NCBI RefSeq assembly: GCF_032854445.1
Contig: NC_088301.1
Location: 11,280,281 to 11,344,280 of the forward strand
Length of the DNA: 64,000 nt
Reading direction: 5' to 3'
DNA from: Liolophura sinensis
Lineage: Eukaryota > Mollusca > Polyplacophora > Chitonida > Chitonidae
Position 1 is the stretch's first letter. Each line of letters starts with the position of its first letter. The notes beneath the pieces were generated by a model. It saw only the letters and a program-made list of their open reading frames with translations, ran no database searches and was not told where the DNA came from. A program made the position numbers and the translations under genes. Shown here piece after piece: positions 47,001-56,907 of this stretch.

Positions 47001-50000
47001 CATGTATGGACCATCTACACGTATGGACCAGATACATGTATGGACCAGCCACACGTATGGACCAGCCACAAATATGGACCAGCTACATGTATGAACCAGT
47101 TACACGTATGGACCAGCTAAATGTATGGACCAGTTACATGTATGGACCAGCCACACGTATGGACCAGCCACACATATGGACCAGCTACATGTATGGACCA
47201 GTTACATGTATGGACCAGTTACACGTATGAACCAGTTACAAGTATGGACCAGCTACATGTATGGACCAGCTACATGTATGGACCAGCCACACATATGGAC
47301 CAGTTACACGTATGGACCAGCTACATGTATGGACCAGTTACATTTATGGACCAGCTACATGTATGGACCAGTTACATGTATGGACCAGTTCCATGTATGG
47401 ACCACTTACACGTATGAACCAGCTACATGTATGGACCAGCTACACTGTATGGGCAGGCTACATGTATGGACCAGCTACATTGTATGGACCAGCTACAAGT
47501 ATGGACCAGCTACACATATGGACCAGCTACATTGTATGAATCAGCTACATTGTATGGACCAGCTACACGTATGGACCAGCTACATTGTATGGACCAGCTA
47601 CAAGTATGGACCAGCTATACGTATGGACCAGCTACACGTATGGACCAGCTACACGTATGGACCAGCTACATCATATGAATGAGCTACATTGTATGGACCA
47701 GCTACATGTATTGACCAGCTACATGTATGGACCAGTTACACATATGGACCAGTTACATGTATGGACCAGCTACACGTATGGACCAGCTTCAAGTATGGAC
47801 CAGCTACATTGTATGAATGAGCTACATTGTATGGACCAGCTACATGTATGAACTTTACGTCAAGAGATGGCTGTATGTGTGAACGTCTGGCAGCTACCTG
47901 CGGATGGTCGCGTTTTCCGCCTGGGCTTTGCTCGGTTTCTTCCCACCATAATGCTCACTGCCATCATATAAGTGAAATGTTCTTGAGTACGGCATGAAAC
48001 ACCAATCAAATATATATATAAATAAATATCACAATAGACATGTACCCTTTCTGCCTGGTAGACCCATGCATGAAAATGTTGTCATCTGACTGACAGACAG
48101 ACAGACGTAGCAACTTACAGAGCTGTTTGTCAGAGCTAAATCTAGCTTTGGAGTAACTTTCATCTACCTGAATGAAATGAATGAATACTAAGAGTTCTAA
48201 CATGGATATATTAAGCCTTCAAATATACAAACAAGCATCAATTTGCTGTCACTGCGACATCTTGCAAGAAGTAAATGCCATCTTACACTTCAGTCTCTCA
48301 TTAAAGTGAATGGTCTGTGTTAAAAAATGAGAATGTTAAGTCTGACCAACAGACTGACACAGACAGATGGAGAAAGGTTCCTGATGCAGCTGAAAAGGGT
48401 CAAGGACTTCAGAGTGACAATCCCTTACCTCTCAGCCTCCATGCGCTTGCCCTTCTCGGCCAGAGCTGACCCAGCTGAATTGGGTAGCCTTGGACCTTCA
48501 TACTTTTCTGAAAATAGAAAACCGTGTAAACTTTGTTACCTATGATTTGCTGGATGTCCTTTATTAGTTAAACACATAGACAAAAAAAAAACTGTATATT
48601 CATTGTGTCAAGATATAATTTCCAGATGCAAAAGTGTTCGACACACCATGATAAACAAGTCTGGCACAGATCTATAACGAGGAAAAGGAACAGTAAGTCA
48701 GAGATTTTAAAAAAAGGAAAGTGTGGAGAAAATTTCAACATTATACCATATTTTTCCTCATAAGACACAAATAGCTTCTTTTTAAGTACATTGTACATGT
48801 AACTTGAAATTCCAAAATACCCCTCATCCTATCTCAGTTAACGCACTACTGGAGATTTTACACATAACTTGATGAAATTTTAGCACCCAACTTTCTGACA
48901 GAAGTATTTAGACTGAGCAATTACATGTTTGAGCAATTTCTCTCCAATTCTGCATTCTTACCAACATTAATCTTGTGTGAGAATTTCTTGAAAGCCTTGT
49001 CAGACGGTTGATAATGGTTGCTATGCTTCTGGGACGTCTGTGGATTGGCCTGACCTCCATGACCCTAGTGAAGAGAACCAATCAACATTTTTTTTCCCCA
49101 CAACATTTTTTTGAATTGAATGCTTGTATTGTGTAAGGTTTAGATCATGGATGGCATTGATAGAATACAGGTGTTTAAAGTTCGAACTCTTTTATCTCTA
49201 AAGGTAAAAACAGTCACATTGTACCATGTGACCTGTCTGAAATGTTAAGCATCTGCACGCGTTTACCGCAACATGGGCCTCTGAAAATAGTTTCACAAGA
49301 ACTGTTTACAGTAGCCGAACGATGGAGAAAACTGAGGAGATGAGCATTTGTTAAAGAGGTGTCACTTGTGCCTTTGGGAACATGGCTAATTTACAGATGA
49401 TTTGTAAAATTGATTTCAACAAAATGTTTGAAAAAGTCACGATTCAGTAGAACATTTTTTATCATTAACAACAAAGGAGTTCTATCTCAAAATTCCCCTG
49501 TTGGACTGCAGCAAGGTCATAAGAATTTCTCTTTCACGATGAAGCACGTACTGATTATCACTGAGAATAGCTCCCTTCATGTGCAGATTTTGTCTGTAGC
49601 TCAATATAAAGGTAAAAACAAAAAAAAAATAAAGGTAAAACTCTGTAGGATTCCAAATCTGACTAACCTGAAGGATTCGGCTTTGTGAAGCTTTATACTT
49701 CTTTGTGAAATCTGAAAGTAAAATGGACATTAATAACATGTAAAGCATCCAATTGTAGCAGCTTATCATGCCACTCCAGTGGAGCTAAAACATTATTTAA
49801 TGCCTGTCTTCAACATAATATTGAACTATCACCACATTATATATTATTAACATTTTATAAAATATCTTATTCCTTAGCTCTAAGACAAATACATTTGTGG
49901 TTATATGACAATTATTGAGCAATGTATTTCTGACTGATTTGTGAGAAAATACAAATGTACAATAAACTGTGACATCCTGTCAAAAGCTGATGTTGTCTCT

Positions 50001-53000
50001 CAAGTCCCTTATTAAAGAATTAGTGTTCAGATTTATCTCCTGGTCCTAATTATAAAGACTATAACCTGTTTAGACAGTGTGTTAGCGGGAGGGCTTCTAA
50101 GAAATGTAATGATGACCTTGAATGCACCAAAAACAATAGATTTACTGCTGTAGTCGATACCCAGTCGACCACCCAGTACGGCTCAGTGGGTGACATCATA
50201 GATGACCAACCCAAGCCTACCTGGCCTGAATAACCTGGAAATTCGTATTAAAAACGATGTCATTTTTGAGATGGATTCTGCTACACAGAAGCAAGTATAC
50301 TACTGTATTTGAACTCACAGTGGATAACAATGAAGTTCCGATTTATGACACTGACGTTTCTGGCCAGACTTCAGATTACGATTTTTTAGATGCTGAATTT
50401 GATCTTTGCCCAGGTATTTCCAGCCTCACTAGCAATAAGGACTGGTAAGCTATAGCTTTATCATGGGTGACAATGTACATCTTGTGTATTTATCCTGTGT
50501 GGCAATGTACATCTCGTGTATTTATCCTGTGTGACACTGTACATCTCGTGAGTTTATCCTGTGTGACACTGTACATCTCGTGTGTTTATCCTGTGTGACA
50601 CTGTACATCTCGTGTGTTTATCCTGTGTGACACTGTACATCTCGTGTGTTTATCCTGTGTGACACTGTACATCTCGTGTGTTTATCCTGTGTGGCACTGT
50701 ACATCTCGTGTGTTTATCCTGTGTGGCACTGTACATCTCGTGTGTTTATCCTGTGTGACACTGTACATCTCGTGTGTTTATCCTGTGTGGCACTGTACAT
50801 CTCGTGTGTTTATCCTGTGTGGCACTGTACATCTCGTGTGTTTATCCTAAGATTTAATACTTATTTACTATTCCTTCCCTCTGTCAACTTCACAATGATT
50901 ATAATTCTGTCCCTAGAAGAATTCTAAATACATACCTATATCCTATAGTCTTTTACAAATATAAATTCATACACATAAGATGTGAACGTCAGTGTACACA
51001 CATTTACTATCTATCAGTTTTCAATTCAGTTAATAGTATTTTATAACTACAGCGTTAGGAAATTCAACACTATTCCTCTTGTAGCTTTGATTTATTTAGT
51101 TATTTGACTGGTGTTTTACACTGTACTCAAGAATATTTCACTCATATGATGGCGAACAGCATTATGGTGGGAGGAAACGGGGCAAAGCCCGCTGAAAACC
51201 CACAACCATCTGTAGGTTGCTGGCAGACCTGCCCATGTACAGCCAGCGTGGAAGCCAACCTGAGCTGGATTTGAACTCACAGCAACCACGTATATGAGAG
51301 GCTCCTGGGTCATTATGCTGCACTACCGCGCTAACCAACTGAGCCAAGGAGGCCCCCGCTTTCAGCTGTAAAATGGCTAGAGCAGATATGGCTGTTTTTG
51401 TGGTGTTCATAAACCTTCCATATTATGCCGTAAATCAACACTTCCTGAGGGTCAAACTGTCTGGAAACTTGGAAAAAACTAACCCCACGATTCTTCGACG
51501 ATTAGTTATGTAGAACAGCAAACCAATTTGTGAAGATATTCGATAACATAAGAGTGCATCTTGTCACTCTTGCAGCCTTTTTTCCAGTGAACTAAATGGT
51601 GAAGCTCTAACAGCTCATAAAGGTTTGAGTTGTGGGACGTAACTCTGCAGAGACTACCAAGTGTTGGATGAAATGCAAAAAATCAGCCTCATTATCTAGT
51701 TATTTTAAGTGCTCATATCAATTTACACTTTTTCAACATTTTTTACTCTCAATTTAACGATATATACAGAGGTAGTGAATTCTGAACAAGTAAGAAATCT
51801 GGACACTAATCCTTTAAGAGAATTGCCCATGTTAAAAAGAACGAAAATTTAATGTATGGCACCATATGAAAGACAAAGCAACATTCAACCAGAGCTGCTT
51901 AATCCAGCTTAAAATTAGAGCTCTGAAACTTCGTAGCTTTACCTTTTGTCTCATCCTCCCAGTCAAAGTCTTCCTCTTCTTCATCCTCATTTTCTTCTTC
52001 ACCCTGAGAATTCTGGCTATCTCCTTCAGATGACAAGTCATCTTCATTTTCTGTTCATTTACATCAACATTCAACAAGTTCAATAAAATAAAATGAGAAC
52101 ATACATGTACATAATCAACTGATCAAACCATCTCCTCAAAATTTAAAAAAGTTATTATTAACGTGTCCTTTGGAAACAGACAATCACAATCTCTTCAACA
52201 GCTCATTTATGTCCTTAAATAACACGTCATAGAGTGCTTTACTGTTGTAGCCATATTTTACCATTCTACATGAAAATCAATAAAATAAAAAGCCAGTACA
52301 ATGCTGATCAATGAAACTATTCACTATATAGGAAAATGCATTTTACATAATTTTAGGTAAGACTTAAATATCCTTTACAGACATCGTTTTCTATTTAGTA
52401 GTGATATTTACCTGTAGTTAAAGTAGACAAGGTGTCTACAACAGTTGACATTTGATCATTTGATCTGGAATTGAAATGACATTTGATCATTTGATCTGGA
52501 ATAGAAAACAAACTCATAAAGCCTCGTCTTTGTTTTTTTTTTCAGCTTAAATTATCTAGGCTTGTAACATGTCCCGTAATGTCACCTTATAGACATGATA
52601 GAGGGGTTAGTAAAAAATGACTCACACATTTGACAGGTCAACAATGTCCAACAAACTGCATTTATGAAATGATTGTCACAACACCTGTAAAATTTGCCAA
52701 ATTCTGTCACAGCATGTACAAGATTATCCTGCTGCAAGAAAAGTTCATCCTCTGCTGTAGCTTAGTAGATGATGTTGAACATCCAAAACCTAACTGACCA
52801 TATACATGTTATTTAATAAATTTTTAAAAAGGACAAATTAAGATTTCTGTGCTCAACTTGTTTTTGTCAGAGTATGGCTGAAATTGTTGCACTTTGTCAC
52901 ATTTACTCTGATCCTGTAAGTGACATATCTGTCTTTGATTTATTTCTTTTACTGTTCTTAAATGACGCACTCTAGAATTCTTTACTTGCAAGTTAGTGAT

Positions 53001-55103
53001 GCAGTCCTATGCAGGGATTGCCTCAATTGCCTCAACAATTTGGAAAGTATACCCAAATACCAATTTTAAGATGACGTGGGCGCATATGCTGTTGTTATTG
53101 AGATGTAGGTAGGTAGGCAGTTTTTGCCAGGATATAAAAGACCTGGAGATAGGACCAATTCTGCGAACAACAACTTCACTGTAAGTGATGTACGTTTTTA
53201 TATATTTATTTGATTGGTGTTTTATGCCATACTTATATGACAGCGGCCAGCATTATGGTGGGAGGTATAAACCAGGTAGAGTCCAGGGAAAGCCCACAAC
53301 TATCCGCAAGATGCTGCCAGATTTCCCACATACTGGCGGAGAGGAAGCCAGCACGAGCTGGACTTTGTAACTCACAAGGACCACACTGGTGAGAGGCTCC
53401 TGTGTCCTATAAATGCCTCTGCCACAGAGCTCCAATGTACCTTTTAAGCACTGGTACAATACATAAGGCCTGAATTCCTCTGAGGTTTTCTCATGATCAA
53501 CTGCATGCACTATCATTAGTCTCTGAGTGGTGCCTTTGTCTTTTTTTCCTAATCAATTGATAGGGGCCAAAATACAAGGACTAATATGAAATGAAAAGCT
53601 ATGTTCACAAAGAAACATCCTATAGCATCATGCCATATCAGCAGAAGCCTGTGAAAAGGTTTTACACAAGTTAAAGGATTTGCATACAGTCAAACCTATG
53701 GCCACCTGTAATCAGCGTCCATCTGCCGTAAGCGACCACTCTCTGCCGTGACCAAACAATTTTCCATGTTAAACGACCTGTAATATGCGGGCACCTGTCC
53801 AACGCGTCCCGCGGCCAATATATTTTGCCACCAAATTCTATATCAGCCTGTCCTGAGCGGCCGAGACTTTCAACAGTAATGATGATTGCTGCATCAGACA
53901 TTCAAAAATTTCAAAATGGCGACCATCCAACTTCAATAGTTTTTGTAGTGATTGAAAGTTACAGCCTGCCACTTTGTGATGACAAGTGAAGTGTGAACAT
54001 TATTGGTTAATAGCAGTGAAATCTATTGTTTTTTAATCAGGCCTAGCTGGTTATTGTCTGGACACCCCTCCACTGCGGCAGTGGATTAGCTCCATGTTGA
54101 GGTCTTGGCTTATCTTTGCAGGCCAATGGTGCTGTGTTTTCATTTCGCGTGGCCAAAATATTGCCTGTACCGAACACATGGAGAAATTGATCTTTCTTCA
54201 CTTGTACATGTTGTTGTTGTTGTTTCACCGTTAATGGCAAATATGATTGAACATCTGAGCAGTCTTCCATTTACAGTCCAAAACTTTGTTAGAATAGTCA
54301 TTTATAGCTACGTAGGCCAAACTAGCACATGGCTTTTTAGGGCCTGACAATGACGGGAAGAAAGTCCTCCTGTCATCCGTGCCCTCACCTGAAACTCTTT
54401 CTGTGATTGGCTGTTAAATGCGTGAAATCCATAGGTCTACCCCACAAAACTTTAAATTATTGAGCTATTTTTTTACTACAATTGTTATATTTCTATGAAA
54501 TTTATGTAGCTGACTAGATTAGTGCTTTAACAATTATGTATAAGATTATTATGTAGGCCTACATGTGTAGATTTCCTGAAACCTAATTCACTTGTGACTT
54601 GGCTTGGTCTTCACAACCTTTCTTATGTGGCCAACTGTAGTATGCGGCCACTTTTTACGTGTCCCTTCACTGGCCGCATACAACTCTGTTACCTTTACAG
54701 GCTATTGTAAAGACTAGGGTGGTGTCTACTGTTAGTTTTTATTTATTTATTTGATTGGTGTTTTACACCGTACTTAAGAATATTTCACTTATACGACGGC
54801 GGCCAGCATTATGGTGGGTGGAAACCGGGCAGAGCCCGGGGGAAACCCACGACCATCCGCAGGTTGCTGGCAGACCTTCCCACTTACGGCCGTCTACTGT
54901 TAGTCGTTGGCCTCCTTTTCAGATGTGCATTATAAAAAGCAGCTTCTTCAATGAACTGACGTCAAACAGCGCCCCAACCATAACAGATCCCCCTTTATAT
55001 CTTGACATGACAAAACCACTCACCTGTTAGTGTTCGGAAGAGTACTTTCTGGGTGAGCATCTTCAAACTGACCACCACAAAAATCCGCTACACATTCACT
55101 CAT
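38009..55103 (-). CDS. RIOK1: RIOK1, atypical serine kinase RIO1, complete
   Basis: Sixteen coding exons in order: 55024-55103, 52412-52464, 51943-52050, 49668-49711, 48962-49064, 48429-48507, 45156-45342, 44737-44798, 44219-44299, 43345-43431, 42692-42829, 41748-41851, 40915-41180, 39362-39415, 38879-39076, 38009-38125 (stop TGA). Phases agree, giving 586 residues (human 568). RIOK1 acts in late cytoplasmic 40S maturation. Seen: GQFEDA near the N-terminus (human GQFDDA), an acidic stretch in exon 3, the RIO glycine loop [11 protein letters not shown] (197-207), catalytic Lys218 in [11 protein letters not shown] (332-339) with catalytic Asp334 and Asn339, and [13 protein letters not shown] with metal-binding Asp351. 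The exon for AYIPRTL follows, then an acidic linker and a Lys/Arg-rich tail ([12 protein letters not shown]), as in human. The exon 14 donor (GTTGGT) is weak but gives the right frame. Introns hold several minisatellites and SINEs. The gene starts about 1.8 kb from the divergent alpha-2/delta gene. Confidence 0.97.
38530..38800 (+). mobile_element. SINE type C, headless copy
   Basis: CAGGTCAGGTCATACAGG, TGGCATTTACTGCTGTCTTG, CAGGACTGGTTGGCTCAG, GTGATTAGGTGGGGTGTC, aligning with 16930-17200. It lies antisense in the last intron of RIOK1. Confidence 0.75.
39487..39696 (+). mobile_element. MITE family M2, best copy
   Basis: The left end, TTCTTCAACCTTTTCACAAG, and the right end, ATATGTGAAATGGTTGAGGA, are inverted copies over about 16 bp. 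The length is about 210 bp. It matches 16433-16625 and the inverted 15352-15527. Confidence 0.78.
40130..40240 (+). repeat. Unclassified dispersed repeat, copy 1
   Basis: GTGCTTTTCAAATTTTGTG, TATACATTTGGTCTAATG and TTGTCTTTTCTTACAAAAG align with 58176-58260. No ends or coding sequence could be defined. Confidence 0.55.
40426..40690 (-). mobile_element. SINE type A, full length
   Basis: (TTTA)n tail at 40426, TTGATTGGTGTTTTACGTCG, TGGGAGGAAACCAGCCAGAG, head ACCAACTGAGCCACAGAGGC. One of the most intact copies in the window. It lies in RIOK1 intron 13 in the gene's own orientation. Confidence 0.93.
41305..41566 (-). mobile_element. SINE type A in RIOK1 intron 12
   Basis: GGATTGGAGTTTTACACCGT, GAGAGGAAACCAGGTAGAGC, head AACCACTCAGCCACAAAG. 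Diverged but full length. Confidence 0.85.
42895..43035 (-). mobile_element. SINE fragment, probably type B
   Basis: CACACAGAAGAACTTTTCAG, then ACCATCGCCCTTTGGCAAG and TTACTAGCTGACTAACTTTC, matching the reverse of the type B body. Confidence 0.45.
44426..44556. mobile_element. MITE with long terminal inverted repeats
   Basis: The left arm, GGGCCAGTTCTACAAAGCAG with TCACAAACTGCATC, is inverted in the right arm, GATGCAGTGTTGCGGCAGC with TTTGTAAAATGGGCC. The arms cover about 40 bp each of a 131-bp element. The outer ends resemble the element at 15528. It lies in RIOK1 intron 8. Confidence 0.82.
45378..45600. repeat. Three 57-bp tandem copies arisen inside a SINE
   Basis: A reverse SINE tail (ATTTATCTGATTGGTGTCTT, 45385) leads into three copies starting AGTTTGTGGTTAGAG or AGCTTGGGGTTAGAG, each ending GGAAACCAGACAGAGCC. 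The latter motif is the SINE body segment GGAAACCGGGCAGAGCC. Confidence 0.8.
45600..46345. repeat. Irregular satellite of GAAACCAGA-type motifs
   Basis: About 25 scattered, imperfect repetitions of GGAAACCAGACAGAGCC-like words (for example 46215, 46240, 46262, 46291, 46320) with irregular spacing. It appears to be an older, degraded extension of the amplification at 45424. Confidence 0.6.
46480..47850. repeat. 17-bp minisatellite, about 80 copies, RIOK1 intron 6
   Basis: The unit is TACACGTATGGACCAGC with variants TACATGTA, TTACACGTA and CCACACGTA. The second half contains units enlarged by 1-2 bp (TACATTGTATGGACC). The length 17 (3n+2) leaves all three forward frames open because no phase of the unit contains a stop, producing long false open frames. 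The half-palindromic TACATGTA and TACACGTA cores occur in almost every unit. Confidence 0.97.
47885..48030 (+). mobile_element. SINE type A 3' part next to the 17-bp array
   Basis: GCAGCTACCTGCGGATGGTC, TTTCTTCCCACCATAATGC, CACCAATCAAATATATAT tail. Confidence 0.88.
50465..50850. repeat. 32-bp minisatellite, about 12 copies, RIOK1 intron 4
   Basis: Unit TTTATCCTGTGTGACACTGT followed by ACATCTCGTGTG, nearly invariant apart from GACACTG/GGCACTG and GGCAATG variants. The low divergence suggests recent expansion or homogenisation. Confidence 0.95.
51088..51357 (-). mobile_element. SINE type A, full length, RIOK1 intron 3
   Basis: TTTGACTGGTGTTTTACACTG, GGTGGGAGGAAACGGGGC, head CTAACCAACTGAGCCAAGGA. 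Confidence 0.92.
52441..52507 (-). repeat. 31-bp duplication over the RIOK1 exon 2 acceptor
   Basis: On the - strand, ATTCCAGATCAAATGATCAA followed by ATGTCA occurs twice in tandem, giving candidate acceptors before 52464 and before 52495. Only the inner one (52464) keeps the reading frame, since 31 is not a multiple of 3. Confidence 0.88.
53198..53440 (-). mobile_element. SINE type A, RIOK1 intron 1
   Basis: TTTGATTGGTGTTTTATGCC, a small deletion, then CAGCGGCCAGCATTATGGTG and GAGGAAGCCAGCACGAGC. The head is damaged after GGTGAGAGGCTCC. Confidence 0.88.
53687..54690. mobile_element. Nonautonomous DNA transposon, Tigger/pogo-like
   Basis: The left end is CAGTCAAACCTATGGCCACC with repeated subterminal words (GCGTCC, AAGCGACCACTC, GCGGGCACCTG). 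The right end contains the inverse (GTATGCGGCCACTTTTTACG, CACTGGCCGCATACAACTCTG). TA flanks the left end, and a TA lies 1-2 bp outside the right end. Repeated inverted subterminal CCGC-type words near both ends are typical of Tigger-like elements. No transposase is recognisable in the roughly 0.75 kb between. Confidence 0.65.
54736..54893 (-). mobile_element. SINE type A, young 3' half
   Basis: TTTGATTGGTGTTTTACACC, TATACGACGGCGGCCAGCAT, CGGGCAGAGCCCGGGGGAAA, ACGACCATCCGCAGGTTGC. It is the closest to the consensus of all the copies, cut off after CTTACGGCCG. Confidence 0.92.
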
Positions 55104-56862
55104 TTTTATAGCCTCAGCTCTGTTGTACACCGGCACAATAATTTAAATCCCTACACTTTACCTATACCAATATACAGTTATCTGGTAAACACATAGTAAT
55201 AACAACTGGAATTTGCACTCGAACAGTAATGAGAATAGAGCATGTGGGATATTATACGACTCGCAAATAATATAATCAATAACAACACTTTCCGCCCATT
55301 TGAGCCATAATTCTCTAGTGATCGATGTTAGAATAAATGAATTAATGTTGCCAAAGCTAAAATGTCCCTAATGTACAACTACACCTCGAAAAGTGTACAA
55401 CTTTTGGCTGTAACTCCTAAGCACGTGTCTTCTATTTCGTGTCAACACTCCTTGCAACGCGCATGGTCTCCAAATTTAAAACTTTACGATTTATCGGATA
55501 AACGGACTTTTAATGCAACATATTTACTTGCTCTAAACTGAATTTATCCCCTAAATATTCTTAAATATATATACTTTGAATAATAAATGTCTTTAAAACT
55601 GATTTAGCATAGTTGCCAGCACGCAATGAATAAAAAGGAATTTTACAACCTATGACGCTACTATTGTAGATGAAGCTTTTTTAGTTGTCCATGACGACCA
55701 ATAGGATTGTCGCTACTTTTGATGTTTTGGCATGTCCAGCTGTCAAAATCCGACTTCCGGTGGGAAACGACACATTCGTCTGCTTTACCATAAGAATTCT
55801 TGGTAATGCTTGGGTCTTTTACGGTGAGCGCGACCTGTGCAAAAATTAACTATTTTGTGGTCTAATTTAGAATCAGAAAACTGCCATATGCTACTCGCAA
55901 ATTTGTAATTTTGGAAGCTAGACATCGCAATTATCGATCAAACAGTGGCCGATGATCGATTTTTTCCCTGAAGCATTTCAGTTCGCATACAGCGTGAAAT
56001 TCATCATACACGAATTGTAAATTAGACTTGATACCGTGAGTTGTATGTCTGTCGCTATACTCCGGCTTTTGTGGAACTGACCGTGTTTTAGCTTGAAAAG
56101 TCTGAATTAATCAAGGTTCTCTGCTGGTAAATTATAACAATTAATATCCAGTGTATATTTTTATAAAATGTTAATTTCACATGATTCACCGTGACGTAGA
56201 TCCATCACGGACACATGGTGTCACGTAGCTTAAAATAGCCCTAAACAGTCCATGTTTCTCAGTTCCGTTATGATTTTCTGGGCATTTGTCATGGAAAGAT
56301 CAGTGTTAATGCATGGTTGCAAAACATACAGATATGTCTCAGCCTAGAGACTTACCATGTATTAAATGGATTTTGGTACTATGTATCATATATGCTGTCA
56401 AATTTTGCTGATATTCCTAAATACTGATATACTGTTATAATTATAATTGAGTGCATAATACACCTGAGCTAAGGAGGCAGTGGTCTTCACATATCAGTAA
56501 ATATAAACTGTCCTTACACTGGATGTTTGGGCAAATAAGAATGGCAGGTTTCATTCACATTAGGTTGTGGTCATGTAGTTTAGATACACATCCTTATCTT
56601 GGACTTGGAAGGTGTTACATCACAGGGAATTTTCGAGATTCCACTGTTTTTGGGCTTTGATGATGATATCGAACACTCAACATTTACTTGTAGGTGGTCG
56701 CACATGTAAAAGACATCAATCTTGCCACGGCACATTTGGGAGACATGCCATAGGCCGGTGGTTTACTTGAATCCTGAACCATAAACACAGATTGCAAATG
56801 GGCCAAGTAATAATTGTATTTAATAATGTTTAATAATTATTTGCATACTCCCCTTGTTTCAG
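55104..56862. promoter_or_regulatory. Shared 5' region of RIOK1 and the alpha-2/delta gene
   Basis: The two genes are divergent, with start codons 1.8 kb apart. A CCAAT box (55698-55702) and an ETS-type site, ACTTCCGG (55753-55760), lie close together, as in promoters of housekeeping genes such as RIOK1. The alpha-2/delta 5' UTR has a 3' splice site at 56861-56862 (TTGTTTCAG), so its first exon and start of transcription lie somewhere to the left. No TATA box is convincing. I see no coding exon in this interval. Confidence 0.5.
56690..56790 (+). mobile_element. SINE fragment, type B-like
   Basis: TGGTCGCACATGTAAAAGAC, TGCCATAGGCCGGTGGTTTA, CTGAACCATAAACAC. Weakly preserved. Confidence 0.45.
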
Positions 56863-56907
56863 ACGTTCTAATCATTAGCATGAGGTGAGGACGGCAGTTT
56901 GGAAAGG

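Noticed and set aside
46422-47851. Long + strand open frames rich in [14 protein letters not shown]
   Set aside because: They are translations of the 17-bp satellite in three phases, with no start context, splice support or domain.
50257-50448. 63-codon open frame with an acidic C-terminal half
   Set aside because: It lies antisense within RIOK1 intron 4, with no family match and no consistent splice sites.
54043-54347. Open frames on both strands as a possible transposase remnant of the Tigger-like element
   Set aside because: No DDE or helix-turn-helix motif is visible and the frames are short.
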